Below, piece after piece: positions 19,047-27,411 of a stretch of DNA of 64,000 bases. This DNA is from Parapedobacter tibetensis (GTDB lineage: Bacteria > Bacteroidota > Bacteroidia > Sphingobacteriales > Sphingobacteriaceae). The notes beneath the pieces were generated by a model. The model saw nothing but the letters and a program-made list of their open reading frames with translations, was not told where the DNA came from and made no database searches. Numbering within the stretch: the stretch's first letter is position 1; each line of letters opens with the position of its first letter. The position numbers and the translations under genes were made by a program. Where the stretch lies: the NCBI RefSeq assembly GCF_024704835.1, contig NZ_JAMXBE010000012.1, positions 62,001-126,000 of the forward strand, written 5' to 3'.

Positions 19047-19633
19047 GTCTTCCTCCAGTCCCGGTATCCGGTATATGCGATGATGGCAAAAGCCAAGTAC
19101 AATACCGCAGTCAGTGTTAATCCCTTATATACATATAATGGAATATAGCAAATATCAACAATAATCCAAAGCAACCAGTTTTGCAGTACTTTTCGTGACA
19201 TGAGAAATTGGGCCACAAAACTGAGCGCCGTACAGGTGCCGTCTATAAAAGGCACATCCGTATCGGTAAAATGGCTTAAAAACAATCCCAGCAAAAAGGC
19301 CAATACGGTGGTGAGCGCCACTACGCCGGTAATCTGTTTGGTACTCAGTGACACAATTGGTTTCATATCCTGCGTGTCTCTTTTTGCCCAATAGTACCAT
19401 CCATATATAGCCGTACCAAGAAAATAAAACTGCAGTGCAGCATCGCCATATAGCTTACTTTGATAAAATAGTATAGCATATGCAGAAACACTGAGTATAC
19501 TGATCGGCCAATTGAGGATATGCTGACGAGCAGCAAGATACACACAAACAAAGCCTGTGATGGTTCCAAACCACTCCAGAGCAGATGTCTGCCGGAATTG
19601 GTCAACTAACAGCTCGAAAAAAGAGACATCCAT
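19028..19633 (-). CDS. pnuC: PnuC-family nicotinamide riboside transporter
   Basis: I choose the ATG at 19633 (MDVSFFELL), giving 201 residues; an upstream in-frame start adds a non-membrane stretch. Seven hydrophobic segments and the aromatic motif YGWYYWAKR, plus the downstream block NWLLWIIVDICYIPLY, are typical of PnuC. It mediates facilitated diffusion of nicotinamide riboside, trapped by the kinase encoded by the overlapping next gene. Thiamine-linked PnuT proteins look similar, but no TPP riboswitch or thiamine gene is nearby. Confidence 0.87.
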   Translation of the reverse strand: MDVSFFELLVDQFRQTSALEWFGTITGFVCVYLAARQHILNWPISILSVSAYAILFYQSKLYGDAALQFYFLGTAIYGWYYWAKRDTQDMKPIVSLSTKQITGVVALTTVLAFLLGLFLSHFTDTDVPFIDGTCTALSFVAQFLMSRKVLQNWLLWIIVDICYIPLYVYKGLTLTAVLYLAFAIIAYTGYRDWRKTWIASN

Positions 19634-19725
19634 AATTTGTCCAAGATCGTTCTTTGGCAATAGCTGACACAAAAATGGCCAACCAAACGAATTGGCTGGC
19701 CATTGCACTTTTTATCTTTTAACCA

Positions 19726-20232
19726 TTAAAACGTGTACCTTGCGGTCACACCTCCATTGGCGTAAAAATTTTCACGGCCTCGAAAGTCAGAGCCGTTCAC
19801 GATATGGATTGTAGGTCTGATGTCTGCTGAAAAAGCAAAGGGTGCATTTTTTAACTTGTAGTCCACACCGCCTGTTGGATAAATTCCAGCATTGAAGCCA
19901 TCTACGTCATCAACATCAGAAAAGGTATTGGATAGCACAACACCTCCACCTACGAACCATTTGAATCCTGCAATGTCTCCGATGGGAAAATGATGTTGGT
20001 ACGCACCAGAAAAAGAAAGGTTTGTCCGCTTGGCCCACCCTGAATAAGGCCGGAATCCCAGGTCAAACTCTAAAGCACCCGGTTGGCTGATGAATGTCTT
20101 GAAAGCAACGGCGACAGCATCATAATACCCCGAACCTAAGCGGATACCAATTGAATTTTTGTAATCACTTTGTGCAGACACCGTCATGGTACATACAGCG
20201 AAAAAAGCTAACAACGTCAATTTAATTTTCAT
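19726..20232 (-). CDS. Small outer membrane beta-barrel protein
   Basis: From the ATG at 20232 the protein has 168 residues with a clear signal peptide (MKIKLTLLAFFAV...VSAQ, about 20 residues). The rest is alternating beta strands (IGIRLGSGYY, LEFDLGFRPY, FKWFVGGGVVL) ending in an aromatic strand (GVTARYTF), the signature of an outer membrane barrel insertion signal. An ORF extension upstream to 20367 has no signal sequence and is unlikely to be translated. Function unknown. It precedes pnuC by about 90 bases on the same strand and could supply outer membrane passage for the salvage substrate, but this is a positional guess. Confidence 0.75.
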   Translation of the reverse strand: MKIKLTLLAFFAVCTMTVSAQSDYKNSIGIRLGSGYYDAVAVAFKTFISQPGALEFDLGFRPYSGWAKRTNLSFSGAYQHHFPIGDIAGFKWFVGGGVVLSNTFSDVDDVDGFNAGIYPTGGVDYKLKNAPFAFSADIRPTIHIVNGSDFRGRENFYANGGVTARYTF

Positions 20233-20399
20233 AATGTAATTTCTAATTAATATTATCTCCCTATTTTTAATTCCCAAAAGTAGACTTTTATTCGCATTCT
20301 GAAAAAAAAAGTTAGTGACGGCTAACAAAATACCTAAAAAGTGGTAGGATAGAAATCGCTTCATCAAAAATAATTAATCGTTTATTTCATAAAAAAATG

Positions 20400-20470
20400 T
20401 ATCTTTGCACTCCGACAAAACAGTCGGAATATCCTACCAAGATTCCCCGGGCTTTCTCACTGTTTTGGCG
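20400..20470 (+). promoter_or_regulatory. carB promoter box and structured leader
   Basis: TATCTTTG (20400-20407) is a good -7 box; the -33 region is weak. In the leader, TCCGAC (20411-20416) and GTCGGA (20423-20428) form a 6-bp hairpin. The loop/arm sequence AAAACAGT (20417-20424) is also complementary to ACTGTTTT (20459-20466), so two mutually exclusive pairings are possible before the ATG at 20512. Confidence 0.45.
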
Positions 20471-20511
20471 CCATAAAATAGTTGGAAATTGTTAACATTT
20501 TTCTCCATATA

Positions 20512-23328
20512 ATGCCCAGAAACACCTCCATTAATTCTGTATTGATCATCGGCTCAGGCCCAATTGTCATCGGACAAGCTTGCGAATTTGACTATTCTGG
20601 TTCTCAGGCTGCCCTTTCACTTAAAGAGGAAGGAATTAAAGTATCCATCATCAACTCCAACCCAGCTACCATCATGACCGACAAAGTTATTGCCGATCAT
20701 GTGTATTTGCTGCCCTTGACATGCGAGAGTATCGAAACCATCTTGCAGGAGCAGCACATAGACGCTGTACTGCCTACCATGGGCGGACAGACAGCGCTCA
20801 ACCTATGCATTGAAGCTGATGAACGTGGTCTTTGGAAAAAATACAACATAGAAATTATTGGAGTAGATGTGGCCGCCATCGAAAAAACCGAAAACCGTGA
20901 AGCGTTTAGGAAACTCATGGTAGATATCGGTATCGGCGTGGCCAAATCCAAAATCGCCAATTCATTCCTTGAGGGAAAAGAAGCAGCCCAGGAGATTGGT
21001 TTTCCTTTAGTTATCCGGCCGTCCTACACCTTGGGAGGCACCGGTGGTGGCTTTGTCCATAAAAAGGAAGATTTTGAGGTAGCACTCAGCCGTGGGCTGC
21101 AAGCATCGCCTACGCATGAGGTATTGGTAGAGCAGGCCGTATTAGGTTGGAAGGAATTCGAATTGGAGTTGCTCCGCGATAGCAATGATAATGTAATCAT
21201 CATTTGTACTATCGAGAACTTCGACCCGATGGGTATCCATACAGGCGACTCGATTACCGTAGCCCCGGGCATGACACTAAGTGACCGCTGCTACCAAGAT
21301 ATGCGTAATCAAGCCATCCAGATGATGCGTGCCATTGGCAATTTCGCCGGAGGGTGTAACGTACAATTTTCCGTCAATCCGGAAAATGAAGACATCATTG
21401 CTATCGAAATCAATCCGCGTGTATCACGTTCTTCCGCATTGGCTTCCAAAGCCACCGGATATCCCATTGCCAAGATTGCATCCAAACTGGCGATTGGCTA
21501 CAACCTTGACGAAATTGAAAATCAGATTACCAAAACCACCTCGGCTTACTTCGAACCCACGCTCGACTATGTGATTGTAAAGGTTCCCCGTTGGAATTTT
21601 GCCAAATTCAAGGGAGCTAACCGGGAACTTGGCCTACAGATGAAATCCGTGGGTGAAGTGATGGCCATTGGCCGCACGTTCATCGAAGCCCTGCAGAAGG
21701 CCTGCCAAAGCCTGGAAACTGGCCGCCATGGACTTGGAGCCGATGGGAAGCAAATCCGGAACCTAGAAGAAATCATGTACAGCCTCGAACATCCGAGCAG
21801 CGACCGCCTCTTCCATATCAAGGATGCTTTTGAGTTAGGCGTGCCCCTTGAATCCATTCGCAAGATTACCCATATCGACAAATGGTTCTTATCGCAAATC
21901 CAAGAGCTGGTGCTCTTGGAAACCGAATTGCGTCGCTACCAGCTGTACAACATCCCAAAAGATTTCTTCCTATCGCTGAAGCAAAAAGGGTATTCGGATG
22001 TGCAAATCGCTTGGCTGCTTGGCAATGTCTCTGAAGATGATGTATACAACCGACGCGTACAATTGGGCATCAAGCGGGTGTATAAGATGGTAGATACCTG
22101 CGCTGCTGAATTTCAAGCGCAGACCCCATATTACTACTCCACGTTTGAACATGAAAATGAGTCCATCGCATCAGATAAGAAGAAAATTATCGTGCTTGGC
22201 TCCGGTCCCAATCGAATTGGGCAAGGTATCGAGTTTGATTACTCATGCGTGCATGGTCTGCTGGCCGCCAAAGAGGCCGGGTATGAAGCCATCATGATCA
22301 ACTGTAACCCGGAAACGGTGTCCACAGATTTCAATATGGCAGACAAGCTCTACTTTGAACCCGTTTATTGGGAGCATGTCCGTGAAATCATTGAGCTGGA
22401 AAAACCGGAAGGCGTCATCGTGCAGCTAGGTGGGCAAACCGCCCTGAAGATGGCCGAGCAGCTGGAAACCAATGGCATCAAAATCATCGGCACCTCATTC
22501 CAGAACATGGATTTGGCCGAAGACCGCGGCAGCTTCTCCGATCTGTTGAAGGAATTGGATATCCCCTACCCCCAATACGGTGTGGCTGAAAGTGCCGAAG
22601 AAGCACTTCAAGTGGCCAAAGAGGTGGGTTACCCAGTGCTGGTTCGCCCCAGCTATGTGCTAGGTGGGGAGCGAATGAGCATCGTTATCAACGACGAAGA
22701 ACTTGAAACGGCTGTTGTTAAACTCCTGCGCAATTTACCCGGCAACCGGGTGTTGATCGATCATTTCCTCGACCGCGCCGAGGAGGCAGAATCCGATTCC
22801 ATCTGCGATGGCGAAGATGTCCACATCATCGGTATGATGGAACACATCGAACCCGCTGGTATCCACTCTGGCGATTCCAGTGCCGTATTGCCCCCGTTCA
22901 GTTTGCCAGCAGCTGTGCAACAAAAAATGGAAGAATATACCATAAAACTGGCCAAAGCATTGAATGTAAGCGGACTGCTCAATATCCAGTTTGCGATAAA
23001 GGACGAAAAAGTATATGTGATAGAAGCCAACCCACGGGCATCACGTACCGTTCCTTTTATCGCGAAGGCATATGATGTACCTTATATCAATATTGCTACC
23101 AAAGTGATGCTTGGCGCAAACAAACTGAAGGATTTTACCATTGAGCGCAAGCTAACCGGGTATGCTATCAAAGAACCAATATTCTCCTTTGATAAGTTCC
23201 CGGATGTGGATAAACAGTTGGGGCCGGAAATGAAATCGACTGGTGAGGCCATTCGCTTCATCAAGGATTTAGAGGATCCATTTTTCAGGGAAATGTACGC
23301 GAAGAAATCGATGTATTTGAGTAAGTAA
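20512..23328 (+). CDS. carB: Carbamoyl-phosphate synthase large subunit
   Basis: A 938-residue enzyme counted from the ATG of [10 protein letters not shown]; the ten-codon upstream extension is not conserved in the family. Two ATP-grasp halves are evident: the first begins [20 protein letters not shown] and the second [20 protein letters not shown] near residue 550. The protein ends about 130 residues earlier than E. coli CarB, apparently lacking the C-terminal allosteric (MGS-like) domain, which fits the shorter Bacteroidetes form. It makes carbamoyl phosphate for pyrimidine and arginine synthesis with a glutaminase subunit (CarA) that is not in this window. Confidence 0.95.
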   Translation: MPRNTSINSVLIIGSGPIVIGQACEFDYSGSQAALSLKEEGIKVSIINSNPATIMTDKVIADHVYLLPLTCESIETILQEQHIDAVLPTMGGQTALNLCIEADERGLWKKYNIEIIGVDVAAIEKTENREAFRKLMVDIGIGVAKSKIANSFLEGKEAAQEIGFPLVIRPSYTLGGTGGGFVHKKEDFEVALSRGLQASPTHEVLVEQAVLGWKEFELELLRDSNDNVIIICTIENFDPMGIHTGDSITVAPGMTLSDRCYQDMRNQAIQMMRAIGNFAGGCNVQFSVNPENEDIIAIEINPRVSRSSALASKATGYPIAKIASKLAIGYNLDEIENQITKTTSAYFEPTLDYVIVKVPRWNFAKFKGANRELGLQMKSVGEVMAIGRTFIEALQKACQSLETGRHGLGADGKQIRNLEEIMYSLEHPSSDRLFHIKDAFELGVPLESIRKITHIDKWFLSQIQELVLLETELRRYQLYNIPKDFFLSLKQKGYSDVQIAWLLGNVSEDDVYNRRVQLGIKRVYKMVDTCAAEFQAQTPYYYSTFEHENESIASDKKKIIVLGSGPNRIGQGIEFDYSCVHGLLAAKEAGYEAIMINCNPETVSTDFNMADKLYFEPVYWEHVREIIELEKPEGVIVQLGGQTALKMAEQLETNGIKIIGTSFQNMDLAEDRGSFSDLLKELDIPYPQYGVAESAEEALQVAKEVGYPVLVRPSYVLGGERMSIVINDEELETAVVKLLRNLPGNRVLIDHFLDRAEEAESDSICDGEDVHIIGMMEHIEPAGIHSGDSSAVLPPFSLPAAVQQKMEEYTIKLAKALNVSGLLNIQFAIKDEKVYVIEANPRASRTVPFIAKAYDVPYINIATKVMLGANKLKDFTIERKLTGYAIKEPIFSFDKFPDVDKQLGPEMKSTGEAIRFIKDLEDPFFREMYAKKSMYLSK

Positions 23329-23357
23329 GATAATTAATCATAAAGTATAACCCTTTC

Positions 23358-25550
23358 TTACAAACTAATAGCCTGCTTGAGAATCACGTCCTGGTCTCTT
23401 AAAAGTTCTTCAAGGGTTCTTTTCACCTCAATATCCGGGGCGATGCCGACATTTTGTGTCTCTGTCCCATTCGGAAACATAACCCGTGCCCCTGAGAACG
23501 CGAGTTTATACTTATTTACGCCCACTACCGGAATCCAGGTCACATTTCCGTTTGATCCGCAGGTATTTCTCCCGATAAATACCGCATCTTCTACCCCGGC
23601 TTTCAGCTGCATGGTGACGGTTTCCGGATAGCTCTTACTATTTTCCGAAACCAGCACCACTACCTTTCCGGAGAACAAATAATCTTTGTTTGGGGATATG
23701 GCTTGGGGGACTACTTTCACGTAACCCGGAACTCGAATGGGCATTGAGAACCTCACAAATTCCTCTTGCTCTTTAAATAAAAAGTTCCAATTATAATTAG
23801 CTTTGGGACGGTCTCGCATATCGATAATGAGCTTCTTTACATTTTTGAGCAAACCAACGTCATCAAATTGTTTTTCCCAATAACCACTGTTGAGATAAAG
23901 CGTCGTATCGTTCACCCGCCATACGCCCTTGTGCGCTGCTGCAAAGTGACTGGGCTTTTTAGCATCTTTCATGAGCTTCATCGCGTCTGCGAACATAGAC
24001 GGATCAAACCGAAAGCCAACATCCTGTTGCACCGAATCCGTTAGATAGACCAACCGGATGGAATCATTGACGACCGGCATATAACTCAATAATTCACCTT
24101 GTACTTCATTGCCGTTTATAATGTGTTCCAAAACATCGTCCCGGCCGGTACTAATGTGTTCGGCCAGTAGTGCGATATGCGCTGCTATGGGACGGTTATT
24201 GATTTTCAGTATACGACTTCCTTTCTGCAAACCTGTAGCGGCCTGGAATGCGGGGCTCACCTGTTTTACATATACTTCGCCGTTCAGTACACGGAGTTTA
24301 ACAGGCATCATAGGCGTAAAACCGTTGAATACAGTAGAAGTCACCGTCGATGCACGGCATGGGAGCGCGGTGTGGGCATCATTAATTGCGGCATTCAATC
24401 GAAGCAGGGCACGACCATAAGCGTTGCCGGTAGTCGCATTGACAAATACCGGGATCATTTGTTCCAGTATCGTGTCCCACTTATCGGCTACCGTGTATTT
24501 ATAAGGGTAATAGTATTGGATAATGTTCCAGTACCTAAACAGCATCAATATCCGTTCATTTGCGGTCGGAACCGGATTCCCATGGCGTTTTTCCTCAAAA
24601 AACTGAGCCGCACCATCCCTTGGACTGATGCGTTCGTCTGCAGCATCCCAGGTGGCGACGTATTTGTTGGCGAATGGCTGATAATGGTTTCTTGCTTTGC
24701 TCAACAAGGATCGCGTCTGTCCATCAAGCACATCGTTTTGCTCGATCCATGCGTCATCTATGTTGATCCGTTCGGCATCGGTAAACGTGCGTATAGTTTT
24801 CCCGACAATAGCCGCAGTATCCGGATAAGCAAGCTGAAGCCAACGGTCAATGATTCCCTTGGAATTGTTCTTCGTGTTTGAACCGAACAGACTGTCGAGG
24901 CTATGGATCAAAACTTGATCCCAATCCATATCGTCATTGCTGATGTTAGGCCCATGGTATTTAAGCAATCCCCAAACCTTTCCCATTACAGCTAGTTGTT
25001 TGCGGAAGGAAGGGTCTTCAACGCGTTGTGCGTATTGCCGCTGCCACTCCTTGGTATATTCGCCCTGTGTGAGGGTAGAATGAACCTTTGACAAGCGCAT
25101 GGCAGACCTACCAGTCAGCATAAAGTGTATGGCCATTGAGTCGACCGGCGTGTCGACGACTATATTGATAGCTTGTTCCGTAGAAGGATACATCGCCGAC
25201 TTACTCAATGGTAAGTTTACGTAAATCGGAAAGGTTTTGTTATGGGTGCCGATAATGATGACCGAAATATTGGATGTCGTATCGAATAACGCCATGCTAT
25301 CGATACGAAAGCGCAGTGTCATTCCTCCTTTTTCGAGATCCTTGAAACGGAATGTTTTGGTGATGTACGTCGTATCGGGTGCATTTTTGTTGGTCCATTC
25401 AATCGGTTCGTGGTTACCTGAGGTGGTATGTAATGTTCCATTTCTAACCTGGTCCTTGTATTCCCATGGCCCCTCAAAAATGACTTGTTGGGAAAAACAA
25501 ATCTGGTTGATGAACGCGAGGAAAAAGATAATTGAATAACGAATGGTCAT
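23358..25550 (-). CDS. S41 family peptidase (C-terminal processing protease type), secreted
   Basis: A 730-residue protein with a signal peptide (about 1-20, ending CFSQQ), a beta-rich N-terminal domain (about 25-170), a helical middle, a PDZ-like segment (about 395-465, GLQKGSRILKIN) and a C-terminal S41 catalytic domain. The likely nucleophile is Ser640 in SKSYPE, followed by NTCGSNGNV and the closing strand typical of the family. Proteases of this type cut unstructured C termini in the envelope. It is the last gene before the A+T-rich island; its start lies 39 bases from the left 175-bp repeat, so the repeat forms its upstream leader region. Confidence 0.82.
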   Translation of the reverse strand: MTIRYSIIFFLAFINQICFSQQVIFEGPWEYKDQVRNGTLHTTSGNHEPIEWTNKNAPDTTYITKTFRFKDLEKGGMTLRFRIDSMALFDTTSNISVIIIGTHNKTFPIYVNLPLSKSAMYPSTEQAINIVVDTPVDSMAIHFMLTGRSAMRLSKVHSTLTQGEYTKEWQRQYAQRVEDPSFRKQLAVMGKVWGLLKYHGPNISNDDMDWDQVLIHSLDSLFGSNTKNNSKGIIDRWLQLAYPDTAAIVGKTIRTFTDAERINIDDAWIEQNDVLDGQTRSLLSKARNHYQPFANKYVATWDAADERISPRDGAAQFFEEKRHGNPVPTANERILMLFRYWNIIQYYYPYKYTVADKWDTILEQMIPVFVNATTGNAYGRALLRLNAAINDAHTALPCRASTVTSTVFNGFTPMMPVKLRVLNGEVYVKQVSPAFQAATGLQKGSRILKINNRPIAAHIALLAEHISTGRDDVLEHIINGNEVQGELLSYMPVVNDSIRLVYLTDSVQQDVGFRFDPSMFADAMKLMKDAKKPSHFAAAHKGVWRVNDTTLYLNSGYWEKQFDDVGLLKNVKKLIIDMRDRPKANYNWNFLFKEQEEFVRFSMPIRVPGYVKVVPQAISPNKDYLFSGKVVVLVSENSKSYPETVTMQLKAGVEDAVFIGRNTCGSNGNVTWIPVVGVNKYKLAFSGARVMFPNGTETQNVGIAPDIEVKRTLEELLRDQDVILKQAISL

Positions 25551-25588
25551 AACTGTTTTGATTATTTTTTCTTTATGGCTAGCTTATA

Positions 25589-25763
25589 TTGAACTCGTTT
25601 AAACTTTTTTCTTCTTTAATCCTCCTTAGGAACAATAGGCTGTTAGCTTGTCGAGCTATTGAAATATCGAACGAAGCGATTAACAAGACAAAGGAAAATA
25701 AAAATCCTATTCCTCCTTCACACCTAAATTGTGGGAAATACTACCCCAATTTAGGTGATATAA
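25589..25763. repeat. Left 175-bp direct repeat bounding the RiPP island
   Basis: This stretch matches 43490-43664 base for base with about 12 substitutions and no indels, in the same orientation, 17,901 bases apart. Its right end is a hairpin: CACCTAAATTGTGGG (25720-25734) against CCCCAATTTAGGTG (25744-25757) around about 9 bases. There is no T-run, so it is not a plain terminator. On the minus strand a short reading frame (LIASFDISIARQ, LFLRRIKEEKSLNEF) is nearly unchanged between copies, but without a convincing start. Both copies lie 36-39 bases upstream of a minus-strand start codon. Confidence 0.85.
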
Positions 25764-25845
25764 CAGGGGATGATGAGCTCAGTGATTCTTTTCCCTGACG
25801 AGGTATAAGCATACCAATATTTATGACTGAATTTATAACTGTCCT

Positions 25846-26304
25846 CTATCGAATGCTCTTCTCCAAAAATCGATCATTAGTCCCAGCAAGCTGAATCAAA
25901 GCCAATCCCATTCCAGCTAGGCCATGGCCTATCCCACAATCTCCAGTTAAATTATCAATGTACTCTGCAGTGCCATTTTCTGAGTTTGTCTTTTGCGTTA
26001 TAAATTGTTCTTTGTCAGCCCATGAAAATACTTTTTCTACGAAATTCAGCTTATCGATTGTATAGTAATTTTCATATAATAGGTCAAATAGTACAGCCTT
26101 ATAATATTCAGCACGTGGGTTTTCATTGGAGGATCGTGCTCGACAATTTATGGAAATGTCTTTAATTAAGTCCTCACATTCCGCTTTTCTCTTTTGGCTG
26201 GTTATGTGCGGTAATACGTTTTGGATAGTTTGAAGAAAAATGTAGCGCTCTATCAACGTATCAAATTTAACTGACGATTTAAAATACAGAGGTAAAATAT
26301 TCAA
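25846..26304 (-). CDS. LanC-like C-terminal fragment (partial lanthionine cyclase-like)
   Basis: A 152-residue reading frame whose only plausible start is a TTG 25 bases after the upstream glycosyltransferase stop. The C-terminal segment GIGHGLAGMGLALIQLAG resembles the (N/H)GLAGIGL repeat of the LanC alpha-toroid. Complete LanC proteins have about 400 residues and bind zinc through two Cys and one His; no such set is visible, and the single Cys/His in GDCGIGHG is not enough to infer a site. It is the last gene of the RiPP cluster. It may be a truncated cyclase, a small LanC-like helper, or an unrelated helical protein; the LanC link rests on one motif. Confidence 0.5.
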   Translation of the reverse strand: MNILPLYFKSSVKFDTLIERYIFLQTIQNVLPHITSQKRKAECEDLIKDISINCRARSSNENPRAEYYKAVLFDLLYENYYTIDKLNFVEKVFSWADKEQFITQKTNSENGTAEYIDNLTGDCGIGHGLAGMGLALIQLAGTNDRFLEKSIR

Positions 26305-26329
26305 TAAAAACTCAGTCCGGTGAAAAACG

Positions 26330-27220
26330 TTACCTAGTACTAAAAGCTATCAGGATAGCCCTGATTTTCTTCAATACCTGTCTTCCGAGCTTTATCGATT
26401 GCAACGTGAATCTATAGACTTCTTTTTTAAGATTACGTTCCCAGAGTAACGGACGCCATGCCAGGTGGTCTATTAAATAATGTAGAACTTCATTTCTTTC
26501 ATCAAAAAAACCTCCTCTCAACCAGGAGGCATATTCATCTAGACCATATTGAATTTTCAGATTCCCACTTGTCTCCTCACTGGTCTGCTTTGGAACTATT
26601 GTTCGTATACCCGCCTTGATTTTGCACATTGCAGATAAGTGCATGTCTTCTGCAGTCTCAAGGGTAAATGGACTCGCACTCCAAAAATAGTCTAGCCATT
26701 GGCGTTTAAAAAGCCAACCATTACAACCAAAGTCAACAACTGTATTTTTGAAACAAAGATTCTGCGAACCTTGCCTTGGGACATCTCCGAAAAAGAACTG
26801 GTTAACATTTTCTAGCCGCTCAGGGAAATAGTCTCCTTTTGGGATAATTCTACCTGCACTACTTATAATTGCATTTTCTTTTTCGCACAACTGCAACGAT
26901 TTTATTAGCCAGTTAGAAGAGGGGATAACGTCGTCGTCCAATATCCAGACATAATTTGTCTTAACATATCGGGCCAATGAAAAGCGACCGAAATATTTAA
27001 GGTCAACCGAAGAATGTAAATGTTCGACGAACGGGAACTTTGCCAAAGTAGCGGAAACATCGACATAATTTTTACATTGATATACCCATATTGCATTAGG
27101 CGTTACCGTCTGTGATAACATTGATTCAATTTGTTCCTCCAAATGATTTCGTTTCCAAACGGTAAGTATTACGGTAACAGTGTTATTTTCGTTGTACATC
27201 GTATTATGTAAATTGTCCAT
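26330..27220 (-). CDS. Family 2 glycosyltransferase
   Basis: A 296-residue GT-A fold protein. It starts with the usual nucleotide-binding strand (VTVILTVWKRN), has the metal-binding acidic motif DDD at residues 95-97 (WILDDDVIP), and a downstream acceptor-site block ETAEDMHLSA with the ED pair typical of catalytic-base regions. No membrane helix is visible, so it acts in the cytosol, using an NDP-sugar. It lies between the LanB glutamylation gene and the LanC-like fragment, so it may modify the precursor peptide, but acceptor and sugar are unknown. An intergenic stretch of about 190 bases upstream contains no gene. Confidence 0.8.
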   Translation of the reverse strand: MDNLHNTMYNENNTVTVILTVWKRNHLEEQIESMLSQTVTPNAIWVYQCKNYVDVSATLAKFPFVEHLHSSVDLKYFGRFSLARYVKTNYVWILDDDVIPSSNWLIKSLQLCEKENAIISSAGRIIPKGDYFPERLENVNQFFFGDVPRQGSQNLCFKNTVVDFGCNGWLFKRQWLDYFWSASPFTLETAEDMHLSAMCKIKAGIRTIVPKQTSEETSGNLKIQYGLDEYASWLRGGFFDERNEVLHYLIDHLAWRPLLWERNLKKEVYRFTLQSIKLGRQVLKKIRAILIAFSTR

Positions 27221-27411
27221 ACGTTATAGTAATATTTGTACTTAAAATGATCGTCTGTTTATTTATCTTATGCGTGAAAGCCACACTAAATGTCCCAGGT
27301 TATTAATTTACAAATCAATTTTGATAAACGAGCATGTATACGTAGTTCAAGGCTCTAAGACTATAGTAATTAGGTCGATACTATGTTGCAGCCTTCTGTA
27401 AACGTAAACAA

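Noticed and set aside
19028-20232. Possible TPP-linked PnuT system
   Set aside because: No TPP riboswitch, thiamine gene or TonB receptor adjacent; the NadR-type kinase partner indicates nicotinamide riboside.
25720-25757. Hairpin at the end of the 175-bp repeat as a rho-independent terminator
   Set aside because: The stem is strong but there is no T-run on either strand, in either copy.
25589-25798. Open frame starting TTG in the left repeat as a possible second precursor peptide
   Set aside because: The frame lacks a ribosome binding site and a Gly-Gly leader, the repeat occurs also before the XRE gene, and substitutions do not favour silent positions clearly.
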